Source of the DNA: Bowmanella denitrificans
GTDB lineage: Bacteria > Pseudomonadota > Gammaproteobacteria > Enterobacterales > Alteromonadaceae
Reading direction: 5' to 3'
Assembly (NCBI RefSeq): GCF_002887595.1
Contig: NZ_PEBU01000006.1
Location: 235,634-299,633, forward strand
Length of the DNA: 64,000 bases
A program made the translations under genes and the position numbers. Below are positions 34,885-45,356 of the stretch, piece by piece. The notes under the pieces were generated by a model. The model did not search any database and was not told the DNA's origin. It saw nothing but the letters and a program-made list of their open reading frames with translations. Each line of letters begins with the position of its first letter. Position 1 is the first letter of the stretch.

Positions 34885-36882
34885 CTAGCTATTGCTTGCA
34901 GGTTTACGCTGGCAATCACGGATTAAAAAGCGATTAGGGCTAAGGGCTGCCAGCGTCGCATTGTCCAGTGGCAAGGGCTCGCCCGCTAATTGGCTGGCCA
35001 ACATCTCGGCCAGCAAAGGCGCCGTGCATAATCCACGGGAGCCCAGCCCCATGAGCAAATACAAGCCCGGCAGATCGGTGGCCTGAGCATAGCCTTGAGG
35101 CGCCTTACCCAAATACAGGTTCGCATAGCTCATGGACTGTGCGGGTAAGTCCGGCATAGCACCAACCAACGGCAAGTGATCGGGCAGACCAAGGCGCACC
35201 GAAGCCCGTCCCTGACCATCGGTGATTAGCTGACCGGCCCAATCGCAACCCGCCATTGCCTGCTGGTGAATGGCCAGGTTTTGCTCGGCTTCCGTGCTGC
35301 GGTAGTCGCAGAGCATATCCTGCTTAATATAAGTGGAACCCATAGCGTGGCGGCCATTTAATGCCGGGGTCATATAGCCTTTATGACATAACACGGTTTT
35401 AAGCTTGGTATAGGCCGGCAGGCTGGGGATATGTTCCACCTGGCCGCGTACCGGTCGCAGCGGCAGGTTATGCAATAGTGGTAAATGCACCGATTCAGCC
35501 CCGGTTGCCAGGACCACCAGGGGATGATGGTTATGGCTACCATCCTGCCAGTGCAGTTGCCATTGTCCATCTTGGTGGACGAGCTCCTCAAGTACTTTGC
35601 CCTGTATGATTTGAAGATTGTCGCCACAGGTTTGTAGCAGTGCCTGGGTTAGTCCGGCCGGGTCCAGCCAGCCACCATCCTGAATAAACAAGGCTGGGTA
35701 GGGGATATCCAGTCCGGCAATATCTGAGGCTGCGCGACTGTCAATGGGCTTAAGCAGATTCGCCGGCCAGTGCCCTTTTTGCACCAGTTTTTGCTGTTTG
35801 TCCTTAAGGGCTGCATTAAAGGCAATCTGCAGCACCCCACAAAAATCGTGGTCCACGGTCTGGCTTGTCAGTAATTCTGCGTAGCGACGACGGGCAAAGC
35901 CAAAGGCCTGGGCCATAAAGCGGCTGGACAGGTTGTCATCCACATGCAATTGAGGGTAGAAGCCGCCCTGGCGATTACCCGAGGCGCCATCTGCAATGGC
36001 TTTACTGTATAAGCAGACCTGGTAGCCTTTTTGGCAAAGGCTATACGCAAGATTTGCGCCGGCCAGTCCTGCGCCGATGATGGCAACCTGTTTATGTGCT
36101 GCTGTGCGGCGAAAGTACCAGGGTTGATTATCTGCCTGCGGGAGCTTGCTGGGCAGGTAACCGGCCAGCATATCGCGTTTGTGACCAAATCCCTGGCGTT
36201 TTTCCACTGCAAAACCGGCCTGCTGTAAACCGCGACGCACAAAACCTGCCGCAGTAAAAGTAGCGAAAGTACAATCTTGTTTCCCCAGTGTTGCCATATG
36301 TGTAAACAACTGCTCTGTCCACATATCCGGGTTTTTACTGGGGGCAAATCCATCCAGAAACCAGGCATCCACCAGTCCTGTTGGTGGGCAATGCCACTGC
36401 ACCAGCAATTCGTGTAAATCGCCCAGCCATAAATCAAGAACCACGTCGGCGTCATACAGGGTAAACAGCAGGCGGTGACAACCAGCGGTAAGATGAGGAT
36501 AGTTATTCAGTAGTGCCTGGCTGTATTCTGCCAGCACAGGCCAATGATTCAGGGCCTGTTGCAGGTCCCCCTGAGATAAAGGGAACTTCTCGGTGCTGAT
36601 AAAATACAAACGCTTAAGCGGTGAGCTTGGGTGATTCACACGAAAGTCTGCGAAGGCGGCCAGACTGGCCAGGAAGTTCAACCCCGTGCCAAAACCGGTT
36701 TCGGCAATTATAAAATGCGCGTTCTGCCACTGTTGCCAACGTTGTGGAATCTGATTGTTGTGCAAAAATACATAGCGTGTTTCCTCCAAACCGTTGGCGT
36801 TAGAGAAATACACATCGTCAAAGGCATTGGCCACTGGCGTGCCTTGTTCGTTAAAATCTATCTGGGCGGTTTGAATGGCCAT
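34885..36882 (-). CDS. mnmC: Bifunctional tRNA 5-methylaminomethyl-2-thiouridine biosynthesis protein
   Basis: 665 aa, catalysing the last two steps of mnm5s2U34 formation in tRNA. The N-terminal methyltransferase part (MnmC2, about 1-240) has FIIAETGFGTGLNFL and WFLDGFAPSKNPDMW. The C-terminal FAD oxidoreductase part (MnmC1) has VAIIGAGLAGANLAYSLCQKG near residue 268 and a final FAD-binding stretch LLMGLGSRGLCTAPL. The length is that of the fused E. coli enzyme. Divergent from fabB, as in E. coli. Confidence 0.96.
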   Translation of the reverse strand: MAIQTAQIDFNEQGTPVANAFDDVYFSNANGLEETRYVFLHNNQIPQRWQQWQNAHFIIAETGFGTGLNFLASLAAFADFRVNHPSSPLKRLYFISTEKFPLSQGDLQQALNHWPVLAEYSQALLNNYPHLTAGCHRLLFTLYDADVVLDLWLGDLHELLVQWHCPPTGLVDAWFLDGFAPSKNPDMWTEQLFTHMATLGKQDCTFATFTAAGFVRRGLQQAGFAVEKRQGFGHKRDMLAGYLPSKLPQADNQPWYFRRTAAHKQVAIIGAGLAGANLAYSLCQKGYQVCLYSKAIADGASGNRQGGFYPQLHVDDNLSSRFMAQAFGFARRRYAELLTSQTVDHDFCGVLQIAFNAALKDKQQKLVQKGHWPANLLKPIDSRAASDIAGLDIPYPALFIQDGGWLDPAGLTQALLQTCGDNLQIIQGKVLEELVHQDGQWQLHWQDGSHNHHPLVVLATGAESVHLPLLHNLPLRPVRGQVEHIPSLPAYTKLKTVLCHKGYMTPALNGRHAMGSTYIKQDMLCDYRSTEAEQNLAIHQQAMAGCDWAGQLITDGQGRASVRLGLPDHLPLVGAMPDLPAQSMSYANLYLGKAPQGYAQATDLPGLYLLMGLGSRGLCTAPLLAEMLASQLAGEPLPLDNATLAALSPNRFLIRDCQRKPASNS

Positions 36883-37009
36883 GCAAGGTCTTTAATCACA
36901 ACAGCAGGGGCGCTATTCTACGTGATAGTGGGATGGCAGTAAAAAGTTGCCCGGCCCGCTTGGCATAAAGCAAAACAATGGCTTTAACATTGAACCGTCG
37001 GTAGCGCGT

Positions 37010-37031
37010 CTGGTCTTAAAGAGCAGACCAG
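37010..37031. promoter_or_regulatory. Inverted repeat upstream of fabB
   Basis: CTGGTCT-N8-AGACCAG, a perfect dyad about 55 bp before the fabB start. It resembles fatty-acid regulator half sites (FadR/FabR type) without matching a consensus fully. Regulatory role inferred from position. Confidence 0.45.
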
Positions 37032-37085
37032 TTTTGCCGAGAAAATCATTACCATAAGGGCACTTTTTTAAGTGAAGGTAACAAA

Positions 37086-38300
37086 ATGAGAAGAGCCGTG
37101 ATTACCGGACTGGGCGTGGTGTCCAGCATTGGTAACAATAAGCAGCAAGTATTGGAATCCCTGCAACAGGGCAAAAGCGGTATCCGTTATTCCCAGCAAT
37201 TCGCCGATATGGGCCTGCGTAGCCAGGTATGGGGCAATATTGAACTGGATGTGAGCGAGCATATCGACCGCAAGGCCCTGCGTTTTATGGGCGAAGCAGC
37301 AGCTTATGCCTTTATTGCCATGCAACAGGCTATCGAAGATGCCGGGCTGAGTGATGAGCAGGTTTCCAATGTGCGCACTGGTTTGGTTGCTGGCTCCGGC
37401 GGCGCTTCTTCGAAAAATCAGGTGGAAGCGGCGGATATTCTGCGCGAAAAAGGCGTAAAACGGGTTGGCCCATATATGGTGCCCCGGACCATGAGCAGCA
37501 CCGTATCTGCCTGTCTGGCCACGCCCTTCAAAATCAAGGGTATTAACTACACCATCTCCTCAGCCTGTGCTACCAGCGCCCATTGTATTGGCCATGCCCT
37601 TGAACAGATTCAACTGGGTAAGCAGGATATTGTGTTTGCCGGTGGTGGTGAAGAAGTGGACTGGACCCTGGCCATGCAGTTTGATGCCATGGGCGCGTTG
37701 TCCACCAAATACAATGACAGCCCGGATAAAGCGTCCCGTACTTATGATGCTGATCGTGACGGCTTTGTGATATCCGGTGGCGGTGGCATGGTGGTGGTGG
37801 AAGAGCTGGAACATGCCTTAAACCGCGGTGCCAAGATTTACGCCGAGATAATTGGCTACGGCGCCACATCCGACGGCTACGATATGGTGGCGCCTTCCGG
37901 TGAAGGTGCGGTGCGCTGTATGCAGCAGGCCATGCATGGTGTGGAAGAGAGTATTGATTACCTCAATACCCATGGTACATCGACTCCGGTAGGTGATGTG
38001 AAGGAACTGGAAGCCATTCAACAGGTGTTTGCTGGTAAATCACCGGCCATCAGTGCCACCAAGGCCATGACCGGCCATGCACTGGGCGCTGCGGGTGTGC
38101 ATGAAGCCATCTACAGCCTGCTGATGCTGGAACATGGTTTTATTGCTCCATCCGTCAATGTGCATAACCTGGATGCTAAAGCGGCCGGGCTGGACATTGT
38201 TACCGAACCGCGTCAGGCACAGCTGAATACCGTGATGTCCAATAGCTTTGGTTTTGGTGGCACCAATGCCACCTTGGTATTGCGCCGCTATCAGAAGTAG
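37086..38300 (+). CDS. fabB: 3-oxoacyl-ACP synthase I
   Basis: 404 aa condensing enzyme of fatty-acid elongation, needed for unsaturated fatty acids. The active-site Cys161 is in [16 protein letters not shown]; the two catalytic histidines are in [11 protein letters not shown] and [27 protein letters not shown] precedes the ATG. FabB rather than FabF is supported by length, by the [16 protein letters not shown] start and by the neighbouring mnmC. Confidence 0.96.
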   Translation: MRRAVITGLGVVSSIGNNKQQVLESLQQGKSGIRYSQQFADMGLRSQVWGNIELDVSEHIDRKALRFMGEAAAYAFIAMQQAIEDAGLSDEQVSNVRTGLVAGSGGASSKNQVEAADILREKGVKRVGPYMVPRTMSSTVSACLATPFKIKGINYTISSACATSAHCIGHALEQIQLGKQDIVFAGGGEEVDWTLAMQFDAMGALSTKYNDSPDKASRTYDADRDGFVISGGGGMVVVEELEHALNRGAKIYAEIIGYGATSDGYDMVAPSGEGAVRCMQQAMHGVEESIDYLNTHGTSTPVGDVKELEAIQQVFAGKSPAISATKAMTGHALGAAGVHEAIYSLLMLEHGFIAPSVNVHNLDAKAAGLDIVTEPRQAQLNTVMSNSFGFGGTNATLVLRRYQK

Positions 38301-38560
38301 CTAGCTGCAACACTGAGCTCTGATTATTTTTGTACCTCCAGGGGTGGATGGTATGTCGGCTTGGCAGGGAGCCAGGCCGATGATATTCCTGCCACGCATA
38401 GACTTATCGGCGCCAAACTGGTAAAGTGCGCGCCTCTTTTGGCATCCGTCGGTCGGTGCCTGTCTAGCGAATCCTCTTAATATTCCCCGGACGTTTTATT
38501 TTCCCCGCCTAAGACCGTGTCAGCGCCAAGCGCTGAGTAGGCCGGTTACGGAGTACAATT

Positions 38561-39859
38561 TTGAATTCATTTGACCAACTTGGCCTGTCGGCCGAATTGT
38601 TGCGTGCTGTTGCCGAACAGGGCTACAGCCAACCTACCCCTATCCAGGCCCAGGCCATTCCTGTGGTTTTGGAAGGACGTGATGTAATGGGCGCTGCCCA
38701 GACGGGGACCGGCAAAACCGCCGGTTTTACCTTGCCACTACTGCACAGGCTTGGTGGTCAGCGCCATAGTCAGGGCATTCGCCCGGTACGAGCGCTGGTG
38801 CTGACTCCTACCCGTGAACTGGCAGCCCAGGTGGGTGACAGTGTCCGCGACTATGGTAAATATCTGCCGCTCACCAGTGCGGTGATTTTCGGTGGTGTGA
38901 ATATCAACCCGCAAATTGCTGCGTTGCGCCGCGGGGTTGATATTCTGGTCGCCACCCCAGGCCGGTTACTGGACCATGTCAATCAGAAAACCCTGGACCT
39001 GTCCAAGGTAGAGATTCTGGTACTGGACGAAGCTGATCGTATGCTGGATATGGGTTTTATCCACGATATTCGCAGAGTGCTGAAATTATTGCCGGCCATG
39101 CGTCAGAATCTGTTGTTTTCTGCTACCTTCTCCGATGAGATTAAGCGCCTGGCCGATGGTTTGCTGGACAATCCTGCGCTGGTGGAAGTGGCCAGACGTA
39201 ATACCGCCTCAGAGGCTGTGGCACAGACAATCCATCCGGTGGATAAAGATAAAAAACGCCAGATGTTGTCCTACCTGATAGGCTCCAACAACTGGCAGCA
39301 GGTCCTGGTGTTTACCCGTACCAAGCACGGCGCCAACCGTTTGGCTCAGCAACTGGAAAAAGACGGCCTCACTGCCGCCGCTATCCACGGTAATAAAAGT
39401 CAGGGGGCCCGTACCCGTGCGCTGGCCGATTTTAAATCTGGTCAGGTACGTGTGCTGGTAGCCACCGACATTGCCGCGCGAGGACTGGATATCGACCAGT
39501 TGCCTCATGTGGTTAACTTTGAGCTGCCTAATGTACCGGAAGACTATGTACATCGTATCGGCCGCACCGGCCGTGCCGGTAACGAAGGTGAAGCCGTATC
39601 ATTGGTGTGTGTCGACGAACACAAACTACTGCGCGACATTGAGAAACTGATCAAACGTGAATTGCCAAAAGTGGTGATTGACGGTTTTGAGCCGGATCCC
39701 AATGCCAAACCCGAGCCGATTCAAAAGCCACAGGCCAGGGCTCAGCGTCGACAAATGGGTGAAAAGCCCAGAGGGCAGAAGTCGGAACGCCCTGCAGGTG
39801 AACAAAAGCGCCGTCGTCGTCGCAGCAAACCTAGAAATCCAGCCGCACACGCAGCCTGA
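38561..39859 (+). CDS. rhlE: ATP-dependent RNA helicase RhlE
   Basis: 432 aa DEAD-box helicase acting in RNA turnover and ribosome maturation. Q motif ([14 protein letters not shown]), Walker [13 protein letters not shown] in [13 protein letters not shown] (FSATFSD), and helicase C motifs ending in [10 protein letters not shown] are complete. The C-terminal 50 residues are Arg/Lys-rich, as in RhlE. The start is TTG, with TACGGAG about 10 bp upstream. The 260-bp leader is GC-rich with hairpins and may carry temperature or autoregulatory control, which is a guess. Confidence 0.94.
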   Translation: MNSFDQLGLSAELLRAVAEQGYSQPTPIQAQAIPVVLEGRDVMGAAQTGTGKTAGFTLPLLHRLGGQRHSQGIRPVRALVLTPTRELAAQVGDSVRDYGKYLPLTSAVIFGGVNINPQIAALRRGVDILVATPGRLLDHVNQKTLDLSKVEILVLDEADRMLDMGFIHDIRRVLKLLPAMRQNLLFSATFSDEIKRLADGLLDNPALVEVARRNTASEAVAQTIHPVDKDKKRQMLSYLIGSNNWQQVLVFTRTKHGANRLAQQLEKDGLTAAAIHGNKSQGARTRALADFKSGQVRVLVATDIAARGLDIDQLPHVVNFELPNVPEDYVHRIGRTGRAGNEGEAVSLVCVDEHKLLRDIEKLIKRELPKVVIDGFEPDPNAKPEPIQKPQARAQRRQMGEKPRGQKSERPAGEQKRRRRRSKPRNPAAHAA

Positions 39860-39923
39860 TCGGACTGGTAATTCCCGGGTAAGTGGGCAAAATAGCGGAC
39901 TTTGTCATTCGTCTGTTTTGCCC

Positions 39924-41054
39924 ATGCAAATCTACTGTGAAGATTCCCTGTTGTATGCCCGCGAGTTTTTTGCCGATTGGGGGCAGTTACATTTTTTCAG
40001 CGGCCGCACTGTCACGCCATCTCAACTCAAAGACGCCGATATTCTGCTGGTGCGCTCTACCACCAGGGTCGATGCAGAAATGCTCAGCCATTGTCCCAAC
40101 CTTAAATACGTGGGTACGGCGACCGCCGGCACCAATCATCTGGACATCCAGGCCTTAAAATCCCGCGGCATCGCCTATGGTTCCGCCGCTGGCTGTAACG
40201 CCATAGCGGTAGCTGAGTATGTGGTAAGCGCATTGTTTGCGCTGGCTCAAACACAAGGCTGGCAGTTGCTGGACAAACAAGTCGGGATTGTGGGGGCCGG
40301 ACATGTAGGCAGCCAGTTACATAATAAGCTCAGTGCCCTGGGTATTCGCACTTTACTTTGCGACCCGCCGCTTGCAGCGCAAGGGGACAAGCGCACCATG
40401 GTGGATATGGATGCCATAATGGCCTGTGACATCATCAGCCTGCATGTGCCTTTGGTGGAGCTGGGGTCTTATTCCACCCGTGGGTTGTTTGGCCCACAAC
40501 GATTGGCGCAGCTCAGTGACAATCAGGTGCTGATCAATGCCTGTCGTGGCGAGGTAGTGGATAATCAGGCGCTGTTGGCACTGTACCGTCAGGGGCGGAA
40601 ATTCACCACTGTACTGGATGTGTGGGAAAACGAACCGGATATTCTGACTGACTTGCTACCCTATGTCGCCTTAGCCAGCGCCCATATCGCAGGCCATACC
40701 CTGGAAGGCAAAGCCAGAGGCACCTGGATGCTATATCAACAGGTTGGTGAGTTGCTCAGCCTGCCTGTCGAACTGCCTCTTGAAGCCGTTCTGCCCGACG
40801 CGGAATTAGCCGCAATGACTATTGATGAGGCCGAACAGGCGCAACTGGCAAAGCTGGTATTTGGTGTTTACGATATTCGCCAGGATGACCAGCTTTTCAA
40901 AACGCAGGTGAGTCAGCCGGGACAGTTTGAATATATCCGCAAGCACTATGCTATAAGAAGAGAATTCGCTGCATTGCAAGTTAGTGCTGGAAATTCTGTG
41001 CTGAAAAAGGCAATCTGCGGGCTCGGCTTTGCTAGTAAAGCCGCTAATTCTTGA
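39924..41054 (+). CDS. pdxB: Erythronate-4-phosphate dehydrogenase
   Basis: 376 aa NAD-dependent enzyme, second step of the DXP-dependent pyridoxal phosphate pathway. The start at 39924 (MQIYCEDSLLYAREFF) is the family N-terminus; the frame stays open upstream inside rhlE only by chance. It has VGIVGAGHVGSQL (nucleotide binding), INACRGEVVD (catalytic Arg), and SAHIAGHTLEGKARGT (catalytic His region), with a C-terminal PdxB-specific dimerisation domain. First gene of the conserved pdxB-to-purF arrangement. Confidence 0.96.
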   Translation: MQIYCEDSLLYAREFFADWGQLHFFSGRTVTPSQLKDADILLVRSTTRVDAEMLSHCPNLKYVGTATAGTNHLDIQALKSRGIAYGSAAGCNAIAVAEYVVSALFALAQTQGWQLLDKQVGIVGAGHVGSQLHNKLSALGIRTLLCDPPLAAQGDKRTMVDMDAIMACDIISLHVPLVELGSYSTRGLFGPQRLAQLSDNQVLINACRGEVVDNQALLALYRQGRKFTTVLDVWENEPDILTDLLPYVALASAHIAGHTLEGKARGTWMLYQQVGELLSLPVELPLEAVLPDAELAAMTIDEAEQAQLAKLVFGVYDIRQDDQLFKTQVSQPGQFEYIRKHYAIRREFAALQVSAGNSVLKKAICGLGFASKAANS

Positions 41055-41104
41055 TCAGTTTTTGATCGTCAGGCTTGACCCCAACCAAGGAGATTAAACA
41101 GAAA

Positions 41105-42121
41105 ATGTCACGAGCCTTTGATGTTGCCGTTTTAGGTGCTACCGGTCTGGTAGGCCAGCATATGATCGAAATCCTCGAACAACGGGATTTTCCGGTTAAT
41201 AAACTTTATCCTCTGGCCAGTGCTCGCTCTGCCGGTGGTACGGTGAGTTTCAAGGGTAAGGACGTGACAGTACTGGACGCCGACACCTTTGACTGGTCAC
41301 AGGTGCAACTGGGCTTTTTCTCCGCCGGTGGCAGTGTGTCTGCCAAATATGCACCACTGGCTGCCGAGGCAGGTTGCGTGGTGATCGACAATACCTCGCA
41401 GTATCGTTATGAGCCGGATATTCCGCTGGTGGTGCCAGAGGTTAATGCTCATGCATTGGCCGATTTTCGTAACCGCAATATTATTGCCAACCCCAATTGT
41501 TCCACCATTCAGATGCTGGTGGCGCTTAAACCCATTCACGATGCGGTGGGTATCAGCCGTATTAACGTCTGCACATATCAATCGGTGAGTGGCGCGGGTA
41601 AATCAGCCATGGAAGAGCTGGCCAGACAGACAGCAGATCTGCTTTCCAGCCGTGAAGTGACGCCAAAAGCCTTCAGTCGCCAGATTGCTTTTAACGTTAT
41701 TCCGCAGATTGATGTATTCATGGATAACGACTACACCAAAGAAGAAATGAAAATGCATTGGGAAACCCAGAAAATCATGGGTGACGATAGCATTATGGTG
41801 AATGCCAGTGCAGTGCGCGTACCGGTATTTTACGGTCATGGTGAAGCCGTGCATATTGAAACTCATCAGCCTATTGATCCTGAAGCGGTGAAAGATTTAC
41901 TGGCCGATGCACCCGGTATCACCTTAATGCGGGAGCGCGAAGATTTTCCCACCCAGGTGGGCAATGCCAGTGGTAAGGATGAGGTGTTTGTTGGTCGTAT
42001 TCGTAAAGATCACTCTCACCCCAATGGCTTGAATTTGTGGGTGGTATCTGACAACGTACGTAAAGGAGCGGCCACCAACAGTATTCAGATTGCCGAAGTG
42101 TTGGTGCGCGACTACCTGTAA
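41105..42121 (+). CDS. asd: Aspartate-semialdehyde dehydrogenase (Usg position)
   Basis: 338 aa NADP-dependent enzyme reducing aspartyl phosphate to the semialdehyde for Lys, Met, Thr and cell-wall synthesis. GATGLVGQHM binds nucleotide. The catalytic Cys132 is in IANPNCSTIQM, with GHGEAVHIET and RKGAATNSIQIAEVL. In E. coli the paralogue at this place (usg) has lost activity; here the key residues are present, so it should be active. The ATG at 41105 follows AGGAGATTAAACAGAAA. Confidence 0.92.
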   Translation: MSRAFDVAVLGATGLVGQHMIEILEQRDFPVNKLYPLASARSAGGTVSFKGKDVTVLDADTFDWSQVQLGFFSAGGSVSAKYAPLAAEAGCVVIDNTSQYRYEPDIPLVVPEVNAHALADFRNRNIIANPNCSTIQMLVALKPIHDAVGISRINVCTYQSVSGAGKSAMEELARQTADLLSSREVTPKAFSRQIAFNVIPQIDVFMDNDYTKEEMKMHWETQKIMGDDSIMVNASAVRVPVFYGHGEAVHIETHQPIDPEAVKDLLADAPGITLMREREDFPTQVGNASGKDEVFVGRIRKDHSHPNGLNLWVVSDNVRKGAATNSIQIAEVLVRDYL

Positions 42122-42142
42122 GCTCGCTAAGATTAGACTGGT

Positions 42143-42179
42143 AAACAGGCCCGGAACTTGGTTCCGGGCCTGTTTTTTT
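42143..42179 (+). terminator. Terminator after asd
   Basis: ACAGGCCCGGAAC-loop-GTTCCGGGCCTGT followed by a T-tract. Confidence 0.92.
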
Positions 42180-42414
42180 GCGTTCAAAGAAAGCGAAAGT
42201 CCGCCGATAATGGGTATAAATCTACAGTATCGGCTTTATGGATCAGGTCAGGTATCTGGTTTATAGTTCGTGTTGGAATGTAAATTGCTGATAAATTTAA
42301 TCCAGGCCGAAAAAATGGCGGTAACCCTCAAGGTTACTTATAAAAAGTGATAACTATTAAATCCGCGGAGAGGCTGGTTCCGTGGGTACTTTGTTGGGGC
42401 TGCGAAGGAAGACT

Positions 42415-45276
42415 ATGAGAATACGACCGTTGCTGATGCTTTGTCTGGCAAGTTTTTTCTCCTTGGGCCTTCCCCTTGCCAGTCAGGCGCAGTCTGTGGC
42501 CATCAAAGGTCCGAAGAATGCCACACGGGAGTTCTCGGGCGTAGTATATGGCCCGATCGAATCAAATGATACCTTGTGGCGTATCGCCCAGCGTTATCGT
42601 CAGAATCAATCCCTCAGCATCTACCAGGTGATGGTGGCGATTTATGAACTCAACCCAAACGCGTTTGAACAGCAAAATCTGAATCTTATGGTGGACGGCG
42701 CCATGCTGCGCCTGCCCAGCGAGCAATACATTGCCCGTATTGATGTAGAGCTTGCCCGTCAGAAGGCTGAATTAGACGAACAGGCGCTCAAACGTGCAAC
42801 CACTGCCACCCCTTCACCGGGGGCCAGTCTGAACAAAGCCATCAACAGCGCCAGTGCCGATGAGCTGGCACAGACCCGCCAAGCTATTGAGGCAAAACTC
42901 AGCAACCTCGATCAGGAAAACCGTCAGCAATTCGACAGTCTTAGGCAACAAATTGCCGCTTCTATTGATTCGGTACAAGCGCTGTTACTCGAAAATAATC
43001 AGGTTTTGCAGCGCCTCGACAAGGTAAATGAAGATATTGAAGCCCTGCGTCAAAGCCAGGAACAGGACAAAACTCAGTTGTCCTCTTTGCTGGAGCAGCA
43101 GAATGAACTGGTGGATTTTTCCCGAGAGATCAAACAGCAACAGGAAGTTGAACGTCAGCAAAGCTGGTTTAATAGCCCGGCTACCATGGTGGCGGCCACA
43201 CTGATCCCAACCTTGCTATTGTTAGGCGGTTTGGCCATGTGGCTGAGGCGTCGCAACAATGAACCACAGCCTGCCGCAAGCTCAACTCAGGCCCCAGCGC
43301 CCGCTCCGGTGATAGAAGATAACCCCATGGATGACTTGTCTGATGCGCTGACCGATGAGCTGTCTGGCGAACTGGAGACAGATGACAAGGATGACGACCT
43401 GTTTGGAGAAGAATTACTCGATGACGTGCTGACCGACGAATTGGAAGAGTCGCTGGATGCCGCCTTGGGTGAAGACTTTGATGACTTCCAGGATCTGGCC
43501 GACGAAATGCTGGTGCCAGAAGATAAACCCAAACAGGAAGAAGCTTCAAACGGTGGTTTACTGGACCAAGGTGATCTCGACGATTTATTCAGTGATGAGC
43601 AGGAATTGCTGGATGAAATCAGTGATATGGATGATGGTCAGGCCATCGACTTGTCTGAGGTGGAGGAATCGCCGGCCACAGCGCCAGAGGACGATGACAA
43701 TTGGGATGATGAACTGGATGATATGCTGGAATCATCACCAGGTGGCGATGAGAAGCCAGAAATCAGCATAGATGAACTGCTTGATGAGCCCATGGCACAG
43801 GATAGCCAGGTGGAAGATGACAGCCTGGATCTGGATAAACTGGATAAGGAGTCATCTCTTAGCGATGAGATGATCGAGCAACTTGATCAGGAAATTGCCA
43901 GCCAGGGTAAACAGCTGGATGAGCTGACTGACGAACTGTTGATGGAACTGGAACAGGTCGACAACCTGCAGGACGACTTGGCCGATGAGCTATTGGCCGA
44001 ACTTGAAAATGAGAATCTGCTGGAAGATGAAGAGGTTGAGTCTGGCGTAAGGGCTGATTCAGAGCCCGGCCTGGATGATCTGTCCGACGAGCTGTTGTCA
44101 GAGCTGGAAGCTGAGAATACTGAAATCCCCGAAACGCAGCAGGAGAGCGCCGGGCAAGCCGATGCAACTCAGGATGACCTGACCGATGAGCTGTTGGCTG
44201 AACTGGAAGCCGAAAATCCCCAACTTGAGGACGCCGCCTCCGAAATTGAGCAGCCGGATATCGCAGGGGACGACCTTAGTGATGAATTACTGGCTGAACT
44301 AGAGGCTGATGAAGCGGATTTGGATGCACCGGCTGAGTTGGCAGAGGATAAAACCGACAACCGGCAAGAACCTATGGCAGAAGAGGAATCTGCTGAATCA
44401 CAGGATATTCAGGTCTCTGCTGATGAGCTGGAGACAATGCTTGATGAAGACGTTGCCCAGACTGAGACGCAAGGGGATGAGATAGATCAGGAGCTGGCGG
44501 AGTTCGAACAGGCATTGGATGCATTTGAGCAGGAAGTGCCTGAACAGGATACTGACACTCAACAGGCGGCAGATGCTGAAGCTGATACGCCAACTGCCGA
44601 ACAGGTTGATAAAGCGGCTGATGAGCCAGGTCTGGATGATATTCTCGACGACGATGCGCTGGAGCAGGCGTTGGCAGATATGGAAGACGAAAGCCTGACT
44701 TCTGATGAACTGGCCAAAGAACTCGATGAGCTGCCGGCCCTGGGCGACTGGCTGGAAAATAAAGACACCACAGCCAAAGCAAAGGTCAGTGACGATGATC
44801 AGATGTTAGATGAACTGGAGTCATCAGACTTTGATCAGATGCTGGAGTCCATGGATGCCGAATCAGAACAAGAATCTGAAGACGTAAAACCTGATGAACC
44901 AGAACTGGATCTTGAAGCCCTGCTGAATGAGCATTTGCAAGATCCTGAGCCACCCAAGCCTCTGGCTGAATCGGAAGAAGATTTCCTCGATATCGACGCC
45001 CTGCTCAGCGAAAGTCTGGAAGCGGAAGAAGAGCCAACTGTGGAGAAGGAACTAAATCTGGATGTGGACTTAGATCAATACTCCGGTGTGAAAGATGACG
45101 AAGACGTAGTGGACGTGGATAAGGACAGCGGATTAGGTGCGAAACTGGATCTGGCCCGCGCCTATCTTGAAATGGAAGACAAAGAGTCCGCCATAGAGCT
45201 GCTGCAGCAGGTGGTGGAAAAAGGTAGCCCTGAACAACAGCAGGAAGCCCAAACCATTCTGAATAATCTGAGCTGA
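42415..45276 (+). CDS. fimV: FimV-family polar/peptidoglycan-binding protein
   Basis: 953 aa, inner-membrane protein that binds peptidoglycan and organises the cell pole and type IV pilus function. Start at 42415 is supported by AAGGAAG and a following signal peptide (MLCLASFFSLGLPLASQAQS). A LysM-like region (NDTLWRIAQRYRQNQSLS..LNPNAF) spans about residues 50-105. A coiled coil is at about 145-245, and one membrane segment (MVAATLIPTLLLLGGLAMWLRRR) is near 260-283. A very acidic region with repeated DDLSDELLAELE units follows, ending in the FimV C-terminal helix pair (LDLARAYLEMEDKESAIELLQQVVEKG). Position after asd matches other gammaproteobacteria. Confidence 0.93.
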   Translation: MRIRPLLMLCLASFFSLGLPLASQAQSVAIKGPKNATREFSGVVYGPIESNDTLWRIAQRYRQNQSLSIYQVMVAIYELNPNAFEQQNLNLMVDGAMLRLPSEQYIARIDVELARQKAELDEQALKRATTATPSPGASLNKAINSASADELAQTRQAIEAKLSNLDQENRQQFDSLRQQIAASIDSVQALLLENNQVLQRLDKVNEDIEALRQSQEQDKTQLSSLLEQQNELVDFSREIKQQQEVERQQSWFNSPATMVAATLIPTLLLLGGLAMWLRRRNNEPQPAASSTQAPAPAPVIEDNPMDDLSDALTDELSGELETDDKDDDLFGEELLDDVLTDELEESLDAALGEDFDDFQDLADEMLVPEDKPKQEEASNGGLLDQGDLDDLFSDEQELLDEISDMDDGQAIDLSEVEESPATAPEDDDNWDDELDDMLESSPGGDEKPEISIDELLDEPMAQDSQVEDDSLDLDKLDKESSLSDEMIEQLDQEIASQGKQLDELTDELLMELEQVDNLQDDLADELLAELENENLLEDEEVESGVRADSEPGLDDLSDELLSELEAENTEIPETQQESAGQADATQDDLTDELLAELEAENPQLEDAASEIEQPDIAGDDLSDELLAELEADEADLDAPAELAEDKTDNRQEPMAEEESAESQDIQVSADELETMLDEDVAQTETQGDEIDQELAEFEQALDAFEQEVPEQDTDTQQAADAEADTPTAEQVDKAADEPGLDDILDDDALEQALADMEDESLTSDELAKELDELPALGDWLENKDTTAKAKVSDDDQMLDELESSDFDQMLESMDAESEQESEDVKPDEPELDLEALLNEHLQDPEPPKPLAESEEDFLDIDALLSESLEAEEEPTVEKELNLDVDLDQYSGVKDDEDVVDVDKDSGLGAKLDLARAYLEMEDKESAIELLQQVVEKGSPEQQQEAQTILNNLS

Positions 45277-45356
45277 ATATGAAGTTTTTGTGACGCTATT
45301 GAGTCACCTTTGCCTGACTCGTAGACTGTCGGTCACTGTATCAACACAGATGACCG

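Noticed and set aside
43181-44782. Several antisense Ser/Arg-rich frames within fimV
   Set aside because: Shadows caused by the GAT/GAA-rich acidic coding strand.
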